Positions 48,414 to 57,606 of a DNA stretch of 64,000 nucleotides are shown piece after piece. The translations under genes and the position numbers were made by a program. Position 1 is the first letter of the stretch, and each line of letters begins with the position of its first letter. The stretch lies in contig NZ_JAMSLW010000002.1 in assembly GCF_024643285.1 (NCBI RefSeq), positions 186,001 through 250,000 on the forward strand, given 5' to 3'. The notes below the pieces were generated by a model. The model saw nothing but the letters and a program-made list of their open reading frames with translations, ran no database searches and was not told where the DNA came from. This DNA comes from Parapedobacter lycopersici (GTDB lineage Bacteria > Bacteroidota > Bacteroidia > Sphingobacteriales > Sphingobacteriaceae).

Positions 48414-51302
48414 TTAGTCGAGTAGCTCCCTGATGTCTTCGACGGAGAGGGATTTGATAAAGCTCTCCTCGGTGGTGATCAGCGTATCCGCGATGGTTTT
48501 TTTACGGTGCTGCAACGCCAGGATTTTCTCTTCCACGCTGTCTTTGGTAATGAATTTATAAATAAAGACATTGCGGGTCTGCCCGATACGGTGGGTACGG
48601 TCAATTGCCTGCTGCTCTACCGCTGGGTTCCACCATGGATCAAGGATAAACACATAATCGGCTTCAATCAGGTTGAGCCCTACCCCCCCAGCCTTGATGG
48701 AGATCAGGAATAACCGCGTATCCTCATCTTCCCGGAACTGCTGAACCACTTCGTCCCTATTCTTGGTAGCTCCATCCAGGTAAGCATAACCGATGCCCTG
48801 CTTATCAAAATATTGCTTAAAAATAACCAGCTGCTTCACAAACTGGGAAAATACCAATACCTTATTGCCCCGTTGCAGCACATTGTCCAGGGTATGGATC
48901 ACGCTTTCGAATTTCCCGGATCCACCCTTGTACGCACTATCGACCATCCGGGGATGATTGGCCAGCTGACGCAGCTTGGTAAGTCCCTGTAGCAATACAA
49001 TCTGCGGAGCCTTGTTCTTTTCTTCATCCAGGCCTTCCAGTATCGCGTTCCGGTATTCCGATTTGACCCGTTCATACGCCACAGCCTGTTCATCGTCCAT
49101 GGCGCAGTAAAAGACCTGCTCCGATTTCGGCGGAAGTTCGGTGGCCACCTGATTTTTCGTGCGCCGGAGCACGAAAGGTTTAATCAGCGCCTGCAACCGG
49201 CGGGCCTTCTCTTCATCTTTCTTTTTTTCAATGGGCTGTACAAATTCCTTCTGGAAATAGGCATAGCTGCCCAGCAACCCCGGATTCAGGAAAGCCATCT
49301 GCGACCAGATATCAGCTACCGAATTTTCGATGGGTGTGCCGCTCAAAATCAGTCGATGCCTGCTTTTGAGGCTTCTGACTGCCTTAAACGATTTGGACGT
49401 TGGGTTTTTGATGCTTTGGCTTTCATCAAGAATGATGTAATCAAAGTAGAATGAACCCAGCAACGCTTCGTCGCTGCGGGTAATGCCGTAGGTGGTAATC
49501 ACCAAATCGTAATCAGCAAAGGCATCCGGCTCCCTGGTCCTGCCGATTCCCGTATGGACGAGTATCCGCAGATCGGGCGCAAATTTCCTGGCTTCATCCT
49601 GCCAGTTATACACCAGGGAAGTGGGCATAATGATGAGCGATGTCATTGGCCCCTGCTGGTGCAGCGCGGTTTCTTTCTGCCGCTGGAGCAGCGCCAGCGT
49701 CTGGATCGTTTTTCCCAGTCCCATATCATCGGCCAGGCATCCGCCAAAGCGGTATTGCTGCAGAAAGTGGAACCAGTTGTACCCCGCCTTCTGGTAAGGC
49801 CGCAGCGTACCCCCGAATTGTGCGGGTTCAGGAACGTCAGTAATTTCGCTGAATGTTTCCAGCTGTTTCAATTTACGGTCGAGTACCAATGCGGTGTGCT
49901 CCGAAATATCACTGAGCAAACCGATGTGATACTTGCGCAACCGGATGTGCTTTTTGTCATCCGAAAACTGGAACAGGTGGTTATACTGCGCAAACCATTC
50001 CTCAGGGATCATTGCAATTTCGCCATTGGGCAATGTCCATTCACGGATGTGGTTCAGGATATGGTTCCGCAGCAGTGAAAACGGAACTTCGTACGGTCCG
50101 AAGCGGGCAATGGCCTTCACGTCGAACCAGTCGTTATCTTCACTCACCGTAAGGTCCACAGTCGTATGGCCGAAGAAGAAACGCTTATGGGGATCTTCCT
50201 GGACAATTTCATAACCCATATCAAGGAGCGCGTCATTCTTGTCGCGCAGCCAGTCGAGCACAGACGACGTAACATCTTCGGTCTGCCGCCGTATATCCAT
50301 GTTGCTGAACAGGGCGTCAGATTTTTCCAGGCCCATGTCCAGCAGTTCCTGCATGCGGTGCTCCTCCCATTGCAGCGATCGTTTGATCCGGTGAAAGGTG
50401 TACGTGTCCGTCGCGTCATCGTAGTGCATGCGCACAGTCACCGGATTTTTCCCATCCGCGGTAAACAAGTAAGGGCCGTAGCGAAAATTCAGCTGTAATT
50501 GAGAGGTGCCATGTGCGGCATAGAGCAGCTTCACAACCGGTGTAGCATTATGCTGGTGCGTTTTGATCTCAAATCCCTCCGCATATACATGATGCTTTTC
50601 GATCAATGCACAGACGAACGTTTCAAAATACTTACGCTCGGTGGGCCGGGTTACCGAGATGTAGCGTTTTTGCAGGAAAGGCGACAATTTCTTCCCTTCC
50701 AGCGGCTGGTCAAAGTAATACAACATGTTATCCAGCAGCATCCAAGCCTGCTGGTTAATAATAACCTGGGCATCCTTATACATAAATTCGATGCGCTGGC
50801 CCTGGTATTTAATGGTCGGAAAGTAGCGGGTTTCCTCGCTATTCCGTCGGAAATGGAACAATACCGACGCCGGCTGGTCGGCAATCTCAATGCGCTGTTC
50901 CGCCGCATACCCGTCTTTTCCCATGAGAAACAACGGCTTGTCGCCGATCAGCTCCAGGGTTTGAAGCAACCGGGTTTCTATTTTGGGCCGGATGTACTCA
51001 AAAAACTTCTTATCGAAAAATTTGGTAAAAAAGTCGGCCGGCCTGATCGGCTTCTTGTGGTAGCGCTTAATGATATTGTTCTGCTCTACCTCTTCCAGCA
51101 GCTTAATCAGCTTAAGATCCGTATCATCCAATACCCGGGCATAGTCCTTGGATGTATTGCTGAATACGCGCCGATGGGTTAATGAATAGCCGCCGTTGGG
51201 GTTTAACTGCACCACATGGGGCTCAATGAGATAGCCCAGATATGGGTGTTCGCATAATGAGTAAACCAATTCATAAGGCTGTGCAGTATCGACTTGTTGC
51301 AT
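48414..51302 (-). CDS. SNF2-family helicase-like ATPase
   Basis: A 962-residue protein. The first 480 residues hold a bacterial N-terminal region of beta and helical segments. The SNF2 motor follows: LADDMGLGKTIQTLAL (Walker A), YDLVITTYGI, ILDESQSIKN (DESQ box instead of DEGH), LSGTPIENS, FVLRRTKNQV, then VLVFSQFVKQL, KAGGVGLNLIEADYVFILDPWWNP and DRTHRIGQTRNVFIYKFI. Such bacterial SNF2 proteins move along double-stranded DNA or remove polymerase (RapA-like). No methylase, nuclease or phage-defence partner is adjacent, so I do not assign it to a defence system. Confidence 0.94.
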   Translation of the reverse strand: MQQVDTAQPYELVYSLCEHPYLGYLIEPHVVQLNPNGGYSLTHRRVFSNTSKDYARVLDDTDLKLIKLLEEVEQNNIIKRYHKKPIRPADFFTKFFDKKFFEYIRPKIETRLLQTLELIGDKPLFLMGKDGYAAEQRIEIADQPASVLFHFRRNSEETRYFPTIKYQGQRIEFMYKDAQVIINQQAWMLLDNMLYYFDQPLEGKKLSPFLQKRYISVTRPTERKYFETFVCALIEKHHVYAEGFEIKTHQHNATPVVKLLYAAHGTSQLQLNFRYGPYLFTADGKNPVTVRMHYDDATDTYTFHRIKRSLQWEEHRMQELLDMGLEKSDALFSNMDIRRQTEDVTSSVLDWLRDKNDALLDMGYEIVQEDPHKRFFFGHTTVDLTVSEDNDWFDVKAIARFGPYEVPFSLLRNHILNHIREWTLPNGEIAMIPEEWFAQYNHLFQFSDDKKHIRLRKYHIGLLSDISEHTALVLDRKLKQLETFSEITDVPEPAQFGGTLRPYQKAGYNWFHFLQQYRFGGCLADDMGLGKTIQTLALLQRQKETALHQQGPMTSLIIMPTSLVYNWQDEARKFAPDLRILVHTGIGRTREPDAFADYDLVITTYGITRSDEALLGSFYFDYIILDESQSIKNPTSKSFKAVRSLKSRHRLILSGTPIENSVADIWSQMAFLNPGLLGSYAYFQKEFVQPIEKKKDEEKARRLQALIKPFVLRRTKNQVATELPPKSEQVFYCAMDDEQAVAYERVKSEYRNAILEGLDEEKNKAPQIVLLQGLTKLRQLANHPRMVDSAYKGGSGKFESVIHTLDNVLQRGNKVLVFSQFVKQLVIFKQYFDKQGIGYAYLDGATKNRDEVVQQFREDEDTRLFLISIKAGGVGLNLIEADYVFILDPWWNPAVEQQAIDRTHRIGQTRNVFIYKFITKDSVEEKILALQHRKKTIADTLITTEESFIKSLSVEDIRELLD

Positions 51303-51385
51303 GTAATCTGACGGTATCCCCGAAATAAAGGCGTTAAAGATACGGATTTTTCACCGATTCCGCCGCTTAAAAATGAAACCGCAAC

Positions 51386-53620
51386 TTATTCCGGGTTATC
51401 GCGCTTTTGCAGATGCGCCATTGCGATCCGGATTTCGGTGTAAGTCACCTCATCTCCCAACAACGCCTTCAGAGGCCCCATGGATGTACCGGGATTTTTT
51501 TGCAGGGTTTCCACGATATAGGTGAGTTTGGGCCCGTCCATTAAATCCGTTGCCGTTATTTCGTTTCCGATGTAATGCATGAGGTGCTGGGTAACGGTTC
51601 CTGCTGTCAGACTGCGCTCAGCCGCAATTTCCGGAACGGTTTTACCTGATTTAAACAAGGCCAGACTAATCCGCCTGGTTTCGCCTTTTGCGGCCTTAGG
51701 TTTAGCCGCCGTATCAGGCAGCTCGGTTACGTTGGCGGCTATCGAGTGAAAATCATCGGTCTTCTTCATGACCTCTTCCAGCAGTTCCCCCTGAGCCAAA
51801 GCTCCGGTGATGTTCAGGCACTGCAGCAGCTGCTCCCGCTTTCGTTTAACTTCAACCAACAGCGCGGTAACATCGTCAATGTACCGTTTAGTCCGCTTCT
51901 TAACCGCCCAGGCACGGATATGGGCTTCGAGCGGCGCGATCAGCCGTTCATCCAGTTGCGGCATGAACCAATTCACTGCCTTCGTCGTGCGTTCGTTAAT
52001 TGCGTCCTGGTTTAGGGTGGTATCGTCACCCAGCAATGTACGCAACTGATTACGGAACTTATCGGCTACCGCTTTTTGCGCACCACAGGCCGCATGCATT
52101 GTATGGGTAAACACCTGTGCCTGGGCCGGATCGGCAATGTTCCGCGTTGTCAGTCCATCATGCAGGGCAGCAGCAGACTCCACCAGCCGGTCCCATTTGA
52201 ATCCATCCAGCAAAATATGCCCTAAATACTGCTGCTGGGACGTCTTCAGCATGCCTGCTACCGCATCTTCGGGCACCACACCGGAAGAAAATGTGGCAAC
52301 ACGCTCGTCGGTATGAATACTATGTGTATTGATCGGGGCATGCAGCACCAGCCCTTCCAGCCCGCGCAGTCTACTTAACGCCACATATACCTGCCCGGCA
52401 GCAAACGACGCCCCAGCATCAATCACTGCGCGGTCAAAGGTAAGTCCCTGACTCTTGTGGATGGTAATTGCCCAAGCCAGCCGTAGCGGAAACTGGGCAA
52501 ACGTGCCCAATAGTTCTTCGTGTACCACGTCAGTTGTGCTGTCATAGTGATAACGGATATTTTCCCAGACCTCGCGCTGTACACGAACGGCTTCATCGCC
52601 GTTTTTAAATCCAACCGTAACCACCGCCTCCGCTTCATCGATCTGTTGTATAAAACCGATTTTCCCATTGTAAAACTTACGGCTTTCCCCACTGTCGTTG
52701 CGGACAAACATCACTTGTGCTCCCACTTTAAGTGTTAAGGTTTCATCCACCGGGAAGGACCCCTCGCCGAAATCATCTTTGACAATGGCCTTCAGCTGTA
52801 CCGGTTTGCCGGGCAATGCCTCCAGTTCTTTCTGGTTGATGGCATCAGCGCGGTGGTTGTGCGTGGTGAGCATAATATAGGGTGCCGATGTGTCAGCGGT
52901 AAAATCCGGTTTGCAATAATCATTCAGGATGGCCAGCTGCTCAGCCGTACAGCAATTGTTCCGGATATTATTCAGCAGGTCGATAAATTGCTGATCACGC
53001 TGGCGATAGATCGTTTTAAGCTCCAATAAAATCGGCGGATGTTCCTGCAATACCCTGGCGTCAAAGAAGAAAGGGCTTGGGTAATAATGCTGCATGATTT
53101 CCCGTTCCCGTTCCTTGACCACGGGCGGCAGCTGATACATATCGCCAATAAACAACAGCTGTAAACCGCCAAAGGCGCGCGCATCACGCCGCACCGAACG
53201 CAGAATGGCGTCTATGGCGTCGAGCAGATCTGCGCGGAGCATGGAAACTTCATCAATAACCAGCAACTCGATCTCCCGGAGCAACGCCCGGCGTTGTTTG
53301 GTCAGCTTTATCTTACTGAACAGCCGGCGGCGGTTGTAGATATGGCTGTCCTCTTGGTTCCATGCCAGTTCATAATCTTCGATATACATGCCGAAAGGCA
53401 GCCAGAATAACGAATGCAAAGTCATCCCCCCTGCATTCATCGCCGCTACGCCGGTTGGTGCGGCAATCGCCATTTTTTTATAGCTATGCTGCCGAATATA
53501 ATGCAGGAAGGTGGTTTTACCGGTGCCTGCTTTACCCGTGAGAAAAATATTGCGGTTCGTATGGTTTACGAATGAAACCGCTTGCATAAATGCCGTATTC
53601 TGTACATCCAGTTTAACCAT
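51386..53620 (-). CDS. PIF1-like helicase with C-terminal HRDC/HTH region
   Basis: A 744-residue protein starting at the ATG at 53620 (MVKLDVQNTAFMQAVSFV). An SF1B motor: IFLTGKAGTGKTTFLHYI (Walker A), LLVIDEVSMLRADLLDAID, LLFIGDMYQLPPVV, AITIHKSQGLTFDRAVID, and YVALSRLRGLEGLVL. A region of helices follows, then a C-terminal winged-helix part with SLALFKSGKTVPEIAAERSLTAGTVTQHLMHYI (HTH_40 type), as in RQC-like modules. Members unwind G-quadruplexes or stalled forks in eukaryotes. In Bacteroidota this architecture is common and poorly studied. It lies 83 bp upstream of the SNF2 gene on the same strand. Confidence 0.92.
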   Translation of the reverse strand: MVKLDVQNTAFMQAVSFVNHTNRNIFLTGKAGTGKTTFLHYIRQHSYKKMAIAAPTGVAAMNAGGMTLHSLFWLPFGMYIEDYELAWNQEDSHIYNRRRLFSKIKLTKQRRALLREIELLVIDEVSMLRADLLDAIDAILRSVRRDARAFGGLQLLFIGDMYQLPPVVKEREREIMQHYYPSPFFFDARVLQEHPPILLELKTIYRQRDQQFIDLLNNIRNNCCTAEQLAILNDYCKPDFTADTSAPYIMLTTHNHRADAINQKELEALPGKPVQLKAIVKDDFGEGSFPVDETLTLKVGAQVMFVRNDSGESRKFYNGKIGFIQQIDEAEAVVTVGFKNGDEAVRVQREVWENIRYHYDSTTDVVHEELLGTFAQFPLRLAWAITIHKSQGLTFDRAVIDAGASFAAGQVYVALSRLRGLEGLVLHAPINTHSIHTDERVATFSSGVVPEDAVAGMLKTSQQQYLGHILLDGFKWDRLVESAAALHDGLTTRNIADPAQAQVFTHTMHAACGAQKAVADKFRNQLRTLLGDDTTLNQDAINERTTKAVNWFMPQLDERLIAPLEAHIRAWAVKKRTKRYIDDVTALLVEVKRKREQLLQCLNITGALAQGELLEEVMKKTDDFHSIAANVTELPDTAAKPKAAKGETRRISLALFKSGKTVPEIAAERSLTAGTVTQHLMHYIGNEITATDLMDGPKLTYIVETLQKNPGTSMGPLKALLGDEVTYTEIRIAMAHLQKRDNPE

Positions 53621-53627
53621 GCGCAAT

Positions 53628-53635
53628 CAAAAATA
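53628..53635 (-). promoter_or_regulatory. -7 box TATTTTTG for the PIF1-like helicase
   Basis: Minus-strand TATTTTTG matches TAnnTTTG and ends 7 nt before the ATG at 53620, giving at most a very short leader. Confidence 0.5.
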
Positions 53636-53889
53636 GGTTTAAGGTTTATTTAAAACAGTGGAACGGCACAAAAATACATAATTCTTTGCTGTATCGCGGA
53701 CGGCGGCGGATGCATTTCAACTTAACACTACGCATGCGCATGTCAGTTAGCCGGAACGGCCGCGTATGCAATGCGCTTAATGCTGTTGGAAAACTCTCTT
53801 TTTTTGTATTTTGCGTACGGCTGGATGGCTACCCTGACCCGCCGATGATACTTCCCTTACCCTTTCTGTATTCCGTATTCACCAGCTTC

Positions 53890-54019
53890 ACACCTGCTTC
53901 GCTGAGAAATCGGATTAAGTCAGTCCGGCATCCATAGTGAGTCCGGCTTTTTCCGGAAAAAACTGGACTCACCCTGGACTCACTATGGACTCACCCTGGA
54001 CTCACTCCGAAGCAGGTGT
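53890..54019. repeat. 130-bp palindromic element with 11-bp direct repeats
   Basis: The ends ACACCTGCTTCG (53890-53901) and CGAAGCAGGTGT (54008-54019) are perfect mirror images about 53954.5. The centre TTTTTCCGGAAAAA lies on the same axis. The right arm carries four 11-bp units (CTGGACTCACC, CTGGACTCACT, ATGGACTCACC, CTGGACTCACT) with GG at 53965, 53976, 53987 and 53998. The left arm carries the inverted CCATAGTGAGTCC (53932-53944). About two thirds of the positions pair. The plan is the same as at 19471-19718: a palindromic core with 11-bp units mirrored outward. Confidence 0.8.
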
Positions 54020-54283
54020 TGAAAAGGTTCCCTGCCGGTGCATGGACCGGAGTGGACAGGTATCGGAAACAAGGGAAGATTGTCGGTGCGGTTACCCAAA
54101 TATCGGATAATTTCCGATAATAACAAATGAAGTGTCACCCGGAGCATTTCCCTGTCAAACCATGGAACGCCGAGCGCCTCTTAACCACCGCGGCAGTCTA
54201 ACGTGCGCCCAGCGCAGCCGGAAGCCCGGAAAGTGGCCGGTCCGTCCAAATCGACCAATAATCGCTATAATTACAGATTAATC

Positions 54284-54302
54284 ATTTAGATTAATTCTAA
54301 AT
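54284..54302. promoter_or_regulatory. DtxR/MntR-like operator over the feoA promoter
   Basis: ATTTAGA (54284-54290) and TCTAAAT (54296-54302) are perfect 7-bp arms around TTAAT. The core TTAG...CTAA is typical of DtxR/IdeR/MntR operators. It covers the -33 region and ends 5 bp before the -7 box of feoA, so a metal-bound repressor would block transcription when iron is plentiful. The classical Fur box pattern is not a good fit. Confidence 0.6.
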
Positions 54303-54306
54303 TTAA

Positions 54307-54314
54307 TATCTTTG
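54307..54314 (+). promoter_or_regulatory. Bacteroidota -7 box TATCTTTG for feoA
   Basis: TATCTTTG matches TAnnTTTG, 23 nt before the feoA ATG, next to the operator-like palindrome. Confidence 0.55.
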
Positions 54315-54337
54315 ACCACTATTTTCTTAATCGCGTT

Positions 54338-54577
54338 ATGAGTCAGCATCGATCAATTGCTTCGTTAAGTCCAGGGGAAACCGGAACCATCGCCGGTTAC
54401 CGATCCAATGATATTCCCATTAAGGTCTACGAAATGGGCCTTTTACCGGGGGAAGTGTTTACTTTAACCCACCGCCTGCCTTTCAATGGCCCCGTTTGCA
54501 TACGCGTTAAAAATAACCCGAATTCGATTGCCCTGCGTGCAACAGAGGCGGATCTGATTTTAATTGAATCGACATAA
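54338..54577 (+). CDS. feoA: Ferrous iron transport protein FeoA
   Basis: A 79-residue SH3-like cytoplasmic protein (LSPGETGTIAGYRSNDIPIKVYEMGLLPGEVF, then NGPVCIRVKNNPNSIALRATEADLILI). FeoA supports FeoB-driven Fe2+ uptake, possibly by binding its cytoplasmic domain. It is the first gene of the feo operon, followed 5 nt later by feoB. The operator-like palindrome upstream suggests iron control. Confidence 0.94.
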   Translation: MSQHRSIASLSPGETGTIAGYRSNDIPIKVYEMGLLPGEVFTLTHRLPFNGPVCIRVKNNPNSIALRATEADLILIEST

Positions 54578-54582
54578 GCACC

Positions 54583-56667
54583 ATGACAGAAATGAAAATT
54601 GCCCTGGTTGGAAACCCCAACGTCGGCAAATCAACCATATTTAACCAGTTAACCGGATTAAGACAGAAAGCAGGCAATTACCCCGGAGTAACCGTGGAAC
54701 GGAAAACCGGAACCTTCACGCACCAGCAGGTTAAATACCAACTGATTGATTTACCCGGTGCATATGGCATTCACCCGTCGTCATTGGACGAAGAAGTGGT
54801 TTACCGCGTGCTGGCCGATCCACAGAACTCCAATTACCCGGAAAAGGTAGTTGTCATCGGCGACCCGTTCAATTTAAAACGGTCTGTCCTGTTGTATCAG
54901 CAGATCCGGGAAATGGGATTGCCGGCGATCTTTGTCATCAATATGATTGATGAGGCCGAGCGGGCCGGACTGGTCATTGATGTCCAGCAGCTGGAGAAGG
55001 TGCTGGCTACCAAGGTACTGTTAACCGATGCACGCGCTGGAAAAGGCATTGATGAATTGCGGGCCGCCCTGCAGCATCAGCCTGGCGAATACGCCACCGC
55101 TTTTGATATTCCGGAAGAATATACGGCTAGCGTAGCGCAAACGAAACAGATTACCGGCGCCCGGAATAACTACAATGCCTGGCTGACACTATCGCAGAAG
55201 CACCACAGGTACCTTCCGGCCGACCAGGCGGATGAACTGGCAACGCTGCGCAAAGACCAGGGCATTAACTACCACCGGCTGCAAATTCAGGAAACCTTGG
55301 CCCGGTATACGAAGCTGGACCAACAGCTGGCAACCGCGGTTAAAGACACGACTAAGAAACGGGAAAACGCAACCGCGCGTTTAGACAGGCTGCTGATTCA
55401 CCCATTTTGGGGCTATGTGATCTTCTTTGCCCTGCTATTGCTGATCTTTCAGGCAATCTATACCTGGTCAGGGCCGTTTATGGACGCCATTGACAGCGGA
55501 TTCGCCTGGTTAGCCGCATCCACCAGCGAGCTGCTCCCGGCAGGGCCGTTCAACGGACTGATTACCGACGGTATCATTACGGGCATCGGGGGTATTGTCA
55601 TCTTTATCCCGCAGATCGCAATCCTTTTTATTTTTATTTCGCTGATGGAGGAATCCGGTTACATGAGCCGGGTGGTTTACCTGATGGACAGGTGGCTTAA
55701 GCCCTTCGGCCTCAGCGGCAAAAGTGCCGTGCCGCTCATGTCCGGCGCTGCCTGTGCGATTCCCGCGGTCATGTCGGCCCGGACCATTGAAAACGATAAA
55801 GAGCGGTTAATCACCATCCTGGTAACGCCCTTTATGACCTGTTCAGCCAGGCTGCCGATTTACATCATCATTATCGGTCTTGTCATCCCCCAGACGAAGT
55901 TCATGGGACTGGATTTGCAGGGTCTTGTTTTGTTCGGCATGTATGTACTGGGCGTAGTTGCCGCGTTGGGCAGTGCCTGGGTACTGAAACAGGTAATGAA
56001 AACAAGCTATAAAAGCTACCTGATTCTGGAAATGCCCACCTATAAATATCCAGTGGTACGGAATGTCCTGTATAATGTGTGGGACAAAACCATGGGTTTC
56101 GTGCTGGGTGCGGGTAAGATTATCCTAGCCATCAGTGTCATCCTGTGGGTGCTGGGGTCGTTCGGAATCAGTGAACGTTTTACGAATGCGGAGGAGATTG
56201 TCCGGATGGAAAATCCGGGAATTGACGAAGAAGCATTCGAGAACCGCGTACAGTCAGAACGGCTGGAGTATTCATTTCTCGGTTCCATGGGCCGCGCTAT
56301 TGAACCCCTAATTGAACCGTTGGGCTACGATTGGAAAATGGGTATCGGACTGATATCGTCCTTCGCGGCGCGGGAAGTTTTTGTGAGCACAATGGCCACG
56401 GTATACAGTTTAGGCGGCACAGACGATGAGTTGACCATCCGGGAGCGCATGGGTGCTGAAATTAACCAGAACACCGGATGGCCGGCGTATAATTTTGCTT
56501 CAGGCATATCCTTACTGCTGTTTTATGCTTTCGCGATGCAATGCATGAGTACGATTGCCATTGTGCGGAAAGAAACGAACTCCTGGAAGTGGACATTTAT
56601 ACAGCTGGCATTTATGACTGGATTTGCGTATCTTGCAGCGTTGCTTGCCTACCAAATGTTAAAATAA
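54583..56667 (+). CDS. feoB: Ferrous iron transporter FeoB
   Basis: A 694-residue inner-membrane Fe2+ transporter. The N-terminal GTPase domain has ALVGNPNVGKSTIFNQLTG (G1), the switch NYPGVTVERK, IDLPGAYG (G3) and NMIDEAE (G4). A helical spacer leads to the membrane part (about 270-694), with MSGAACAIPAVMSARTIEN, TPFMTCSARLPIYIIII and SSFAAREVFVSTMATVY gate regions. Length is typical of Bacteroidota FeoB. It is followed one base later by the FeoB-associated protein gene. Confidence 0.97.
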   Translation: MTEMKIALVGNPNVGKSTIFNQLTGLRQKAGNYPGVTVERKTGTFTHQQVKYQLIDLPGAYGIHPSSLDEEVVYRVLADPQNSNYPEKVVVIGDPFNLKRSVLLYQQIREMGLPAIFVINMIDEAERAGLVIDVQQLEKVLATKVLLTDARAGKGIDELRAALQHQPGEYATAFDIPEEYTASVAQTKQITGARNNYNAWLTLSQKHHRYLPADQADELATLRKDQGINYHRLQIQETLARYTKLDQQLATAVKDTTKKRENATARLDRLLIHPFWGYVIFFALLLLIFQAIYTWSGPFMDAIDSGFAWLAASTSELLPAGPFNGLITDGIITGIGGIVIFIPQIAILFIFISLMEESGYMSRVVYLMDRWLKPFGLSGKSAVPLMSGAACAIPAVMSARTIENDKERLITILVTPFMTCSARLPIYIIIIGLVIPQTKFMGLDLQGLVLFGMYVLGVVAALGSAWVLKQVMKTSYKSYLILEMPTYKYPVVRNVLYNVWDKTMGFVLGAGKIILAISVILWVLGSFGISERFTNAEEIVRMENPGIDEEAFENRVQSERLEYSFLGSMGRAIEPLIEPLGYDWKMGIGLISSFAAREVFVSTMATVYSLGGTDDELTIRERMGAEINQNTGWPAYNFASGISLLLFYAFAMQCMSTIAIVRKETNSWKWTFIQLAFMTGFAYLAALLAYQMLK

Positions 56668-56668
56668 T

Positions 56669-56839
56669 ATGGATGCAATTACGATTCAATACCTGATCAT
56701 CGGCACCTTGTTTGTCGTCGCGCTAGTATACCTGATCCGGCGGACCAGGCGGTCTTTCAAAGGTGGAAAATCCTGCTCAAAGGGGTGTGGTTGCGCATTC
56801 ACGGAAAAAACAGAACCGTTGAATACCAGCCGGCTTTGA
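56669..56839 (+). CDS. FeoB-associated Cys-rich membrane protein
   Basis: A 56-residue protein with one membrane helix (YLIIGTLFVVALVYLI), a basic stretch (RRTRRSFKGGK) and a cysteine cluster CSKGCGC near the end. This matches the FeoB_associated family, found behind feoB in many Bacteroidota and Firmicutes. It may play the part of FeoC or hold Fe2+ at the exit, but the role is not established. ATG at 56669, one base after the feoB stop codon, so translation is coupled. Confidence 0.85.
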   Translation: MDAITIQYLIIGTLFVVALVYLIRRTRRSFKGGKSCSKGCGCAFTEKTEPLNTSRL

Positions 56840-56885
56840 AAACGCACCGGGATTTTCTATATTAGCCCAGATCAAAATATAGACC

Positions 56886-57386
56886 ATGACTTACCAAGCA
56901 AAGGAGCAGCTTTTCGCCGAAATTGAAGGGAAACTGACAGAACAGGGTTTCCGGATTGTGCAACAGGACCAGACCCGGCCATGGGGTGGTTTTTTTGTTA
57001 TCGAAGAAACGCAGGCACAGCAATTTGCAAATACCTATTTCGACGGGCTGAATGTACAGGAACTCAAAATAGCCGGTAAGCTCAGTCCCAAGGTCCTGGT
57101 TGTCGCACCCGGAAAACGTCTTTCCTGGCAATACCATCACCGCCGCGCCGAGATCTGGCAGGTGGTACGGGGCACCGTTGGCGTGGTAACCAGCGATACC
57201 GATGAGGAGCACGAACTGCAAATGCTGAAACCGGGTGACGTGATCCGCCTTAACCAGGGCGAACGCCATCGTCTTGTCGGACTGGATGAGTGGGGTGTCC
57301 TGGCTGAAATATGGCAGCACACGGACGCACAAAATCCTTCAGATGAAGATGATATTGTACGGGTGCAGGACGACTTTGGCCGCTAA
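56886..57386 (+). CDS. Cupin protein, phosphomannose-isomerase type II-like
   Basis: A 166-residue single-domain cupin with RPWGGFFVIEE at the start, and PGKRLSWQYHHRRAEIWQVVRGTVGVV (metal-binding His-His...Glu) and LNQGERHRLVG (last His). It resembles the C-terminal isomerase half of bifunctional mannose-6-phosphate isomerase/GDP-mannose pyrophosphorylase. It may interconvert mannose and fructose 6-phosphate, or be a related sugar isomerase. It lies 46 bp after the feo operon on the same strand; a functional link is not apparent. Confidence 0.82.
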   Translation: MTYQAKEQLFAEIEGKLTEQGFRIVQQDQTRPWGGFFVIEETQAQQFANTYFDGLNVQELKIAGKLSPKVLVVAPGKRLSWQYHHRRAEIWQVVRGTVGVVTSDTDEEHELQMLKPGDVIRLNQGERHRLVGLDEWGVLAEIWQHTDAQNPSDEDDIVRVQDDFGR

Positions 57387-57560
57387 TCCTGCGACATCCC
57401 GTCCCGCTTCCTCCGCTTTTCAGCGCTAGTTTCCCAATCACCGATTTCCCGTCCGTATTTTCCGGCGGTTTTCCCCCAATAAAAAACAGGTGTGGAATAC
57501 GGATTCCTGTAGCATCCTCGTAGCATAATGCGTCATTATGGAATAATAATGCAATTTAAG

Positions 57561-57568
57561 TAAGTTTG
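57561..57568 (+). promoter_or_regulatory. Bacteroidota -7 box TAAGTTTG for the macroglobulin gene
   Basis: TAAGTTTG matches TAnnTTTG, 38 nt before the ATG at 57607. The in-frame TTG at 57571 lies in the promoter spacer and is not used as start. Confidence 0.55.
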
Positions 57569-57606
57569 CATTGCGCACATATTCAGGTATCATAAAAAGA
57601 AACAGC

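Larger units (their letters stand above)
53621..54337. other. 717-bp intergenic region with repeat element and iron operator
   Basis: No gene is supported. It holds the PIF1 promoter box (53628-53635), a 130-bp palindromic element with 11-bp repeats (53890-54019), a shorter inverted pair TATCGG/CCGATA (54100-54118) and the feoA control region (54284-54314). A short open frame at 53686-53937 lacks any coding character. Confidence 0.65.

Noticed and set aside
48414-53620. SNF2 and PIF1-like helicases as an anti-phage defence island
   Set aside because: No nuclease, methylase, phospholipase or other defence partner is adjacent, and both have housekeeping-type neighbours (gltX, feoAB).
53686-53937. 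Short plus-strand open frame in the gap before feoA
   Set aside because: No recognisable domain, runs into the palindromic element, no promoter or ribosome-site support.
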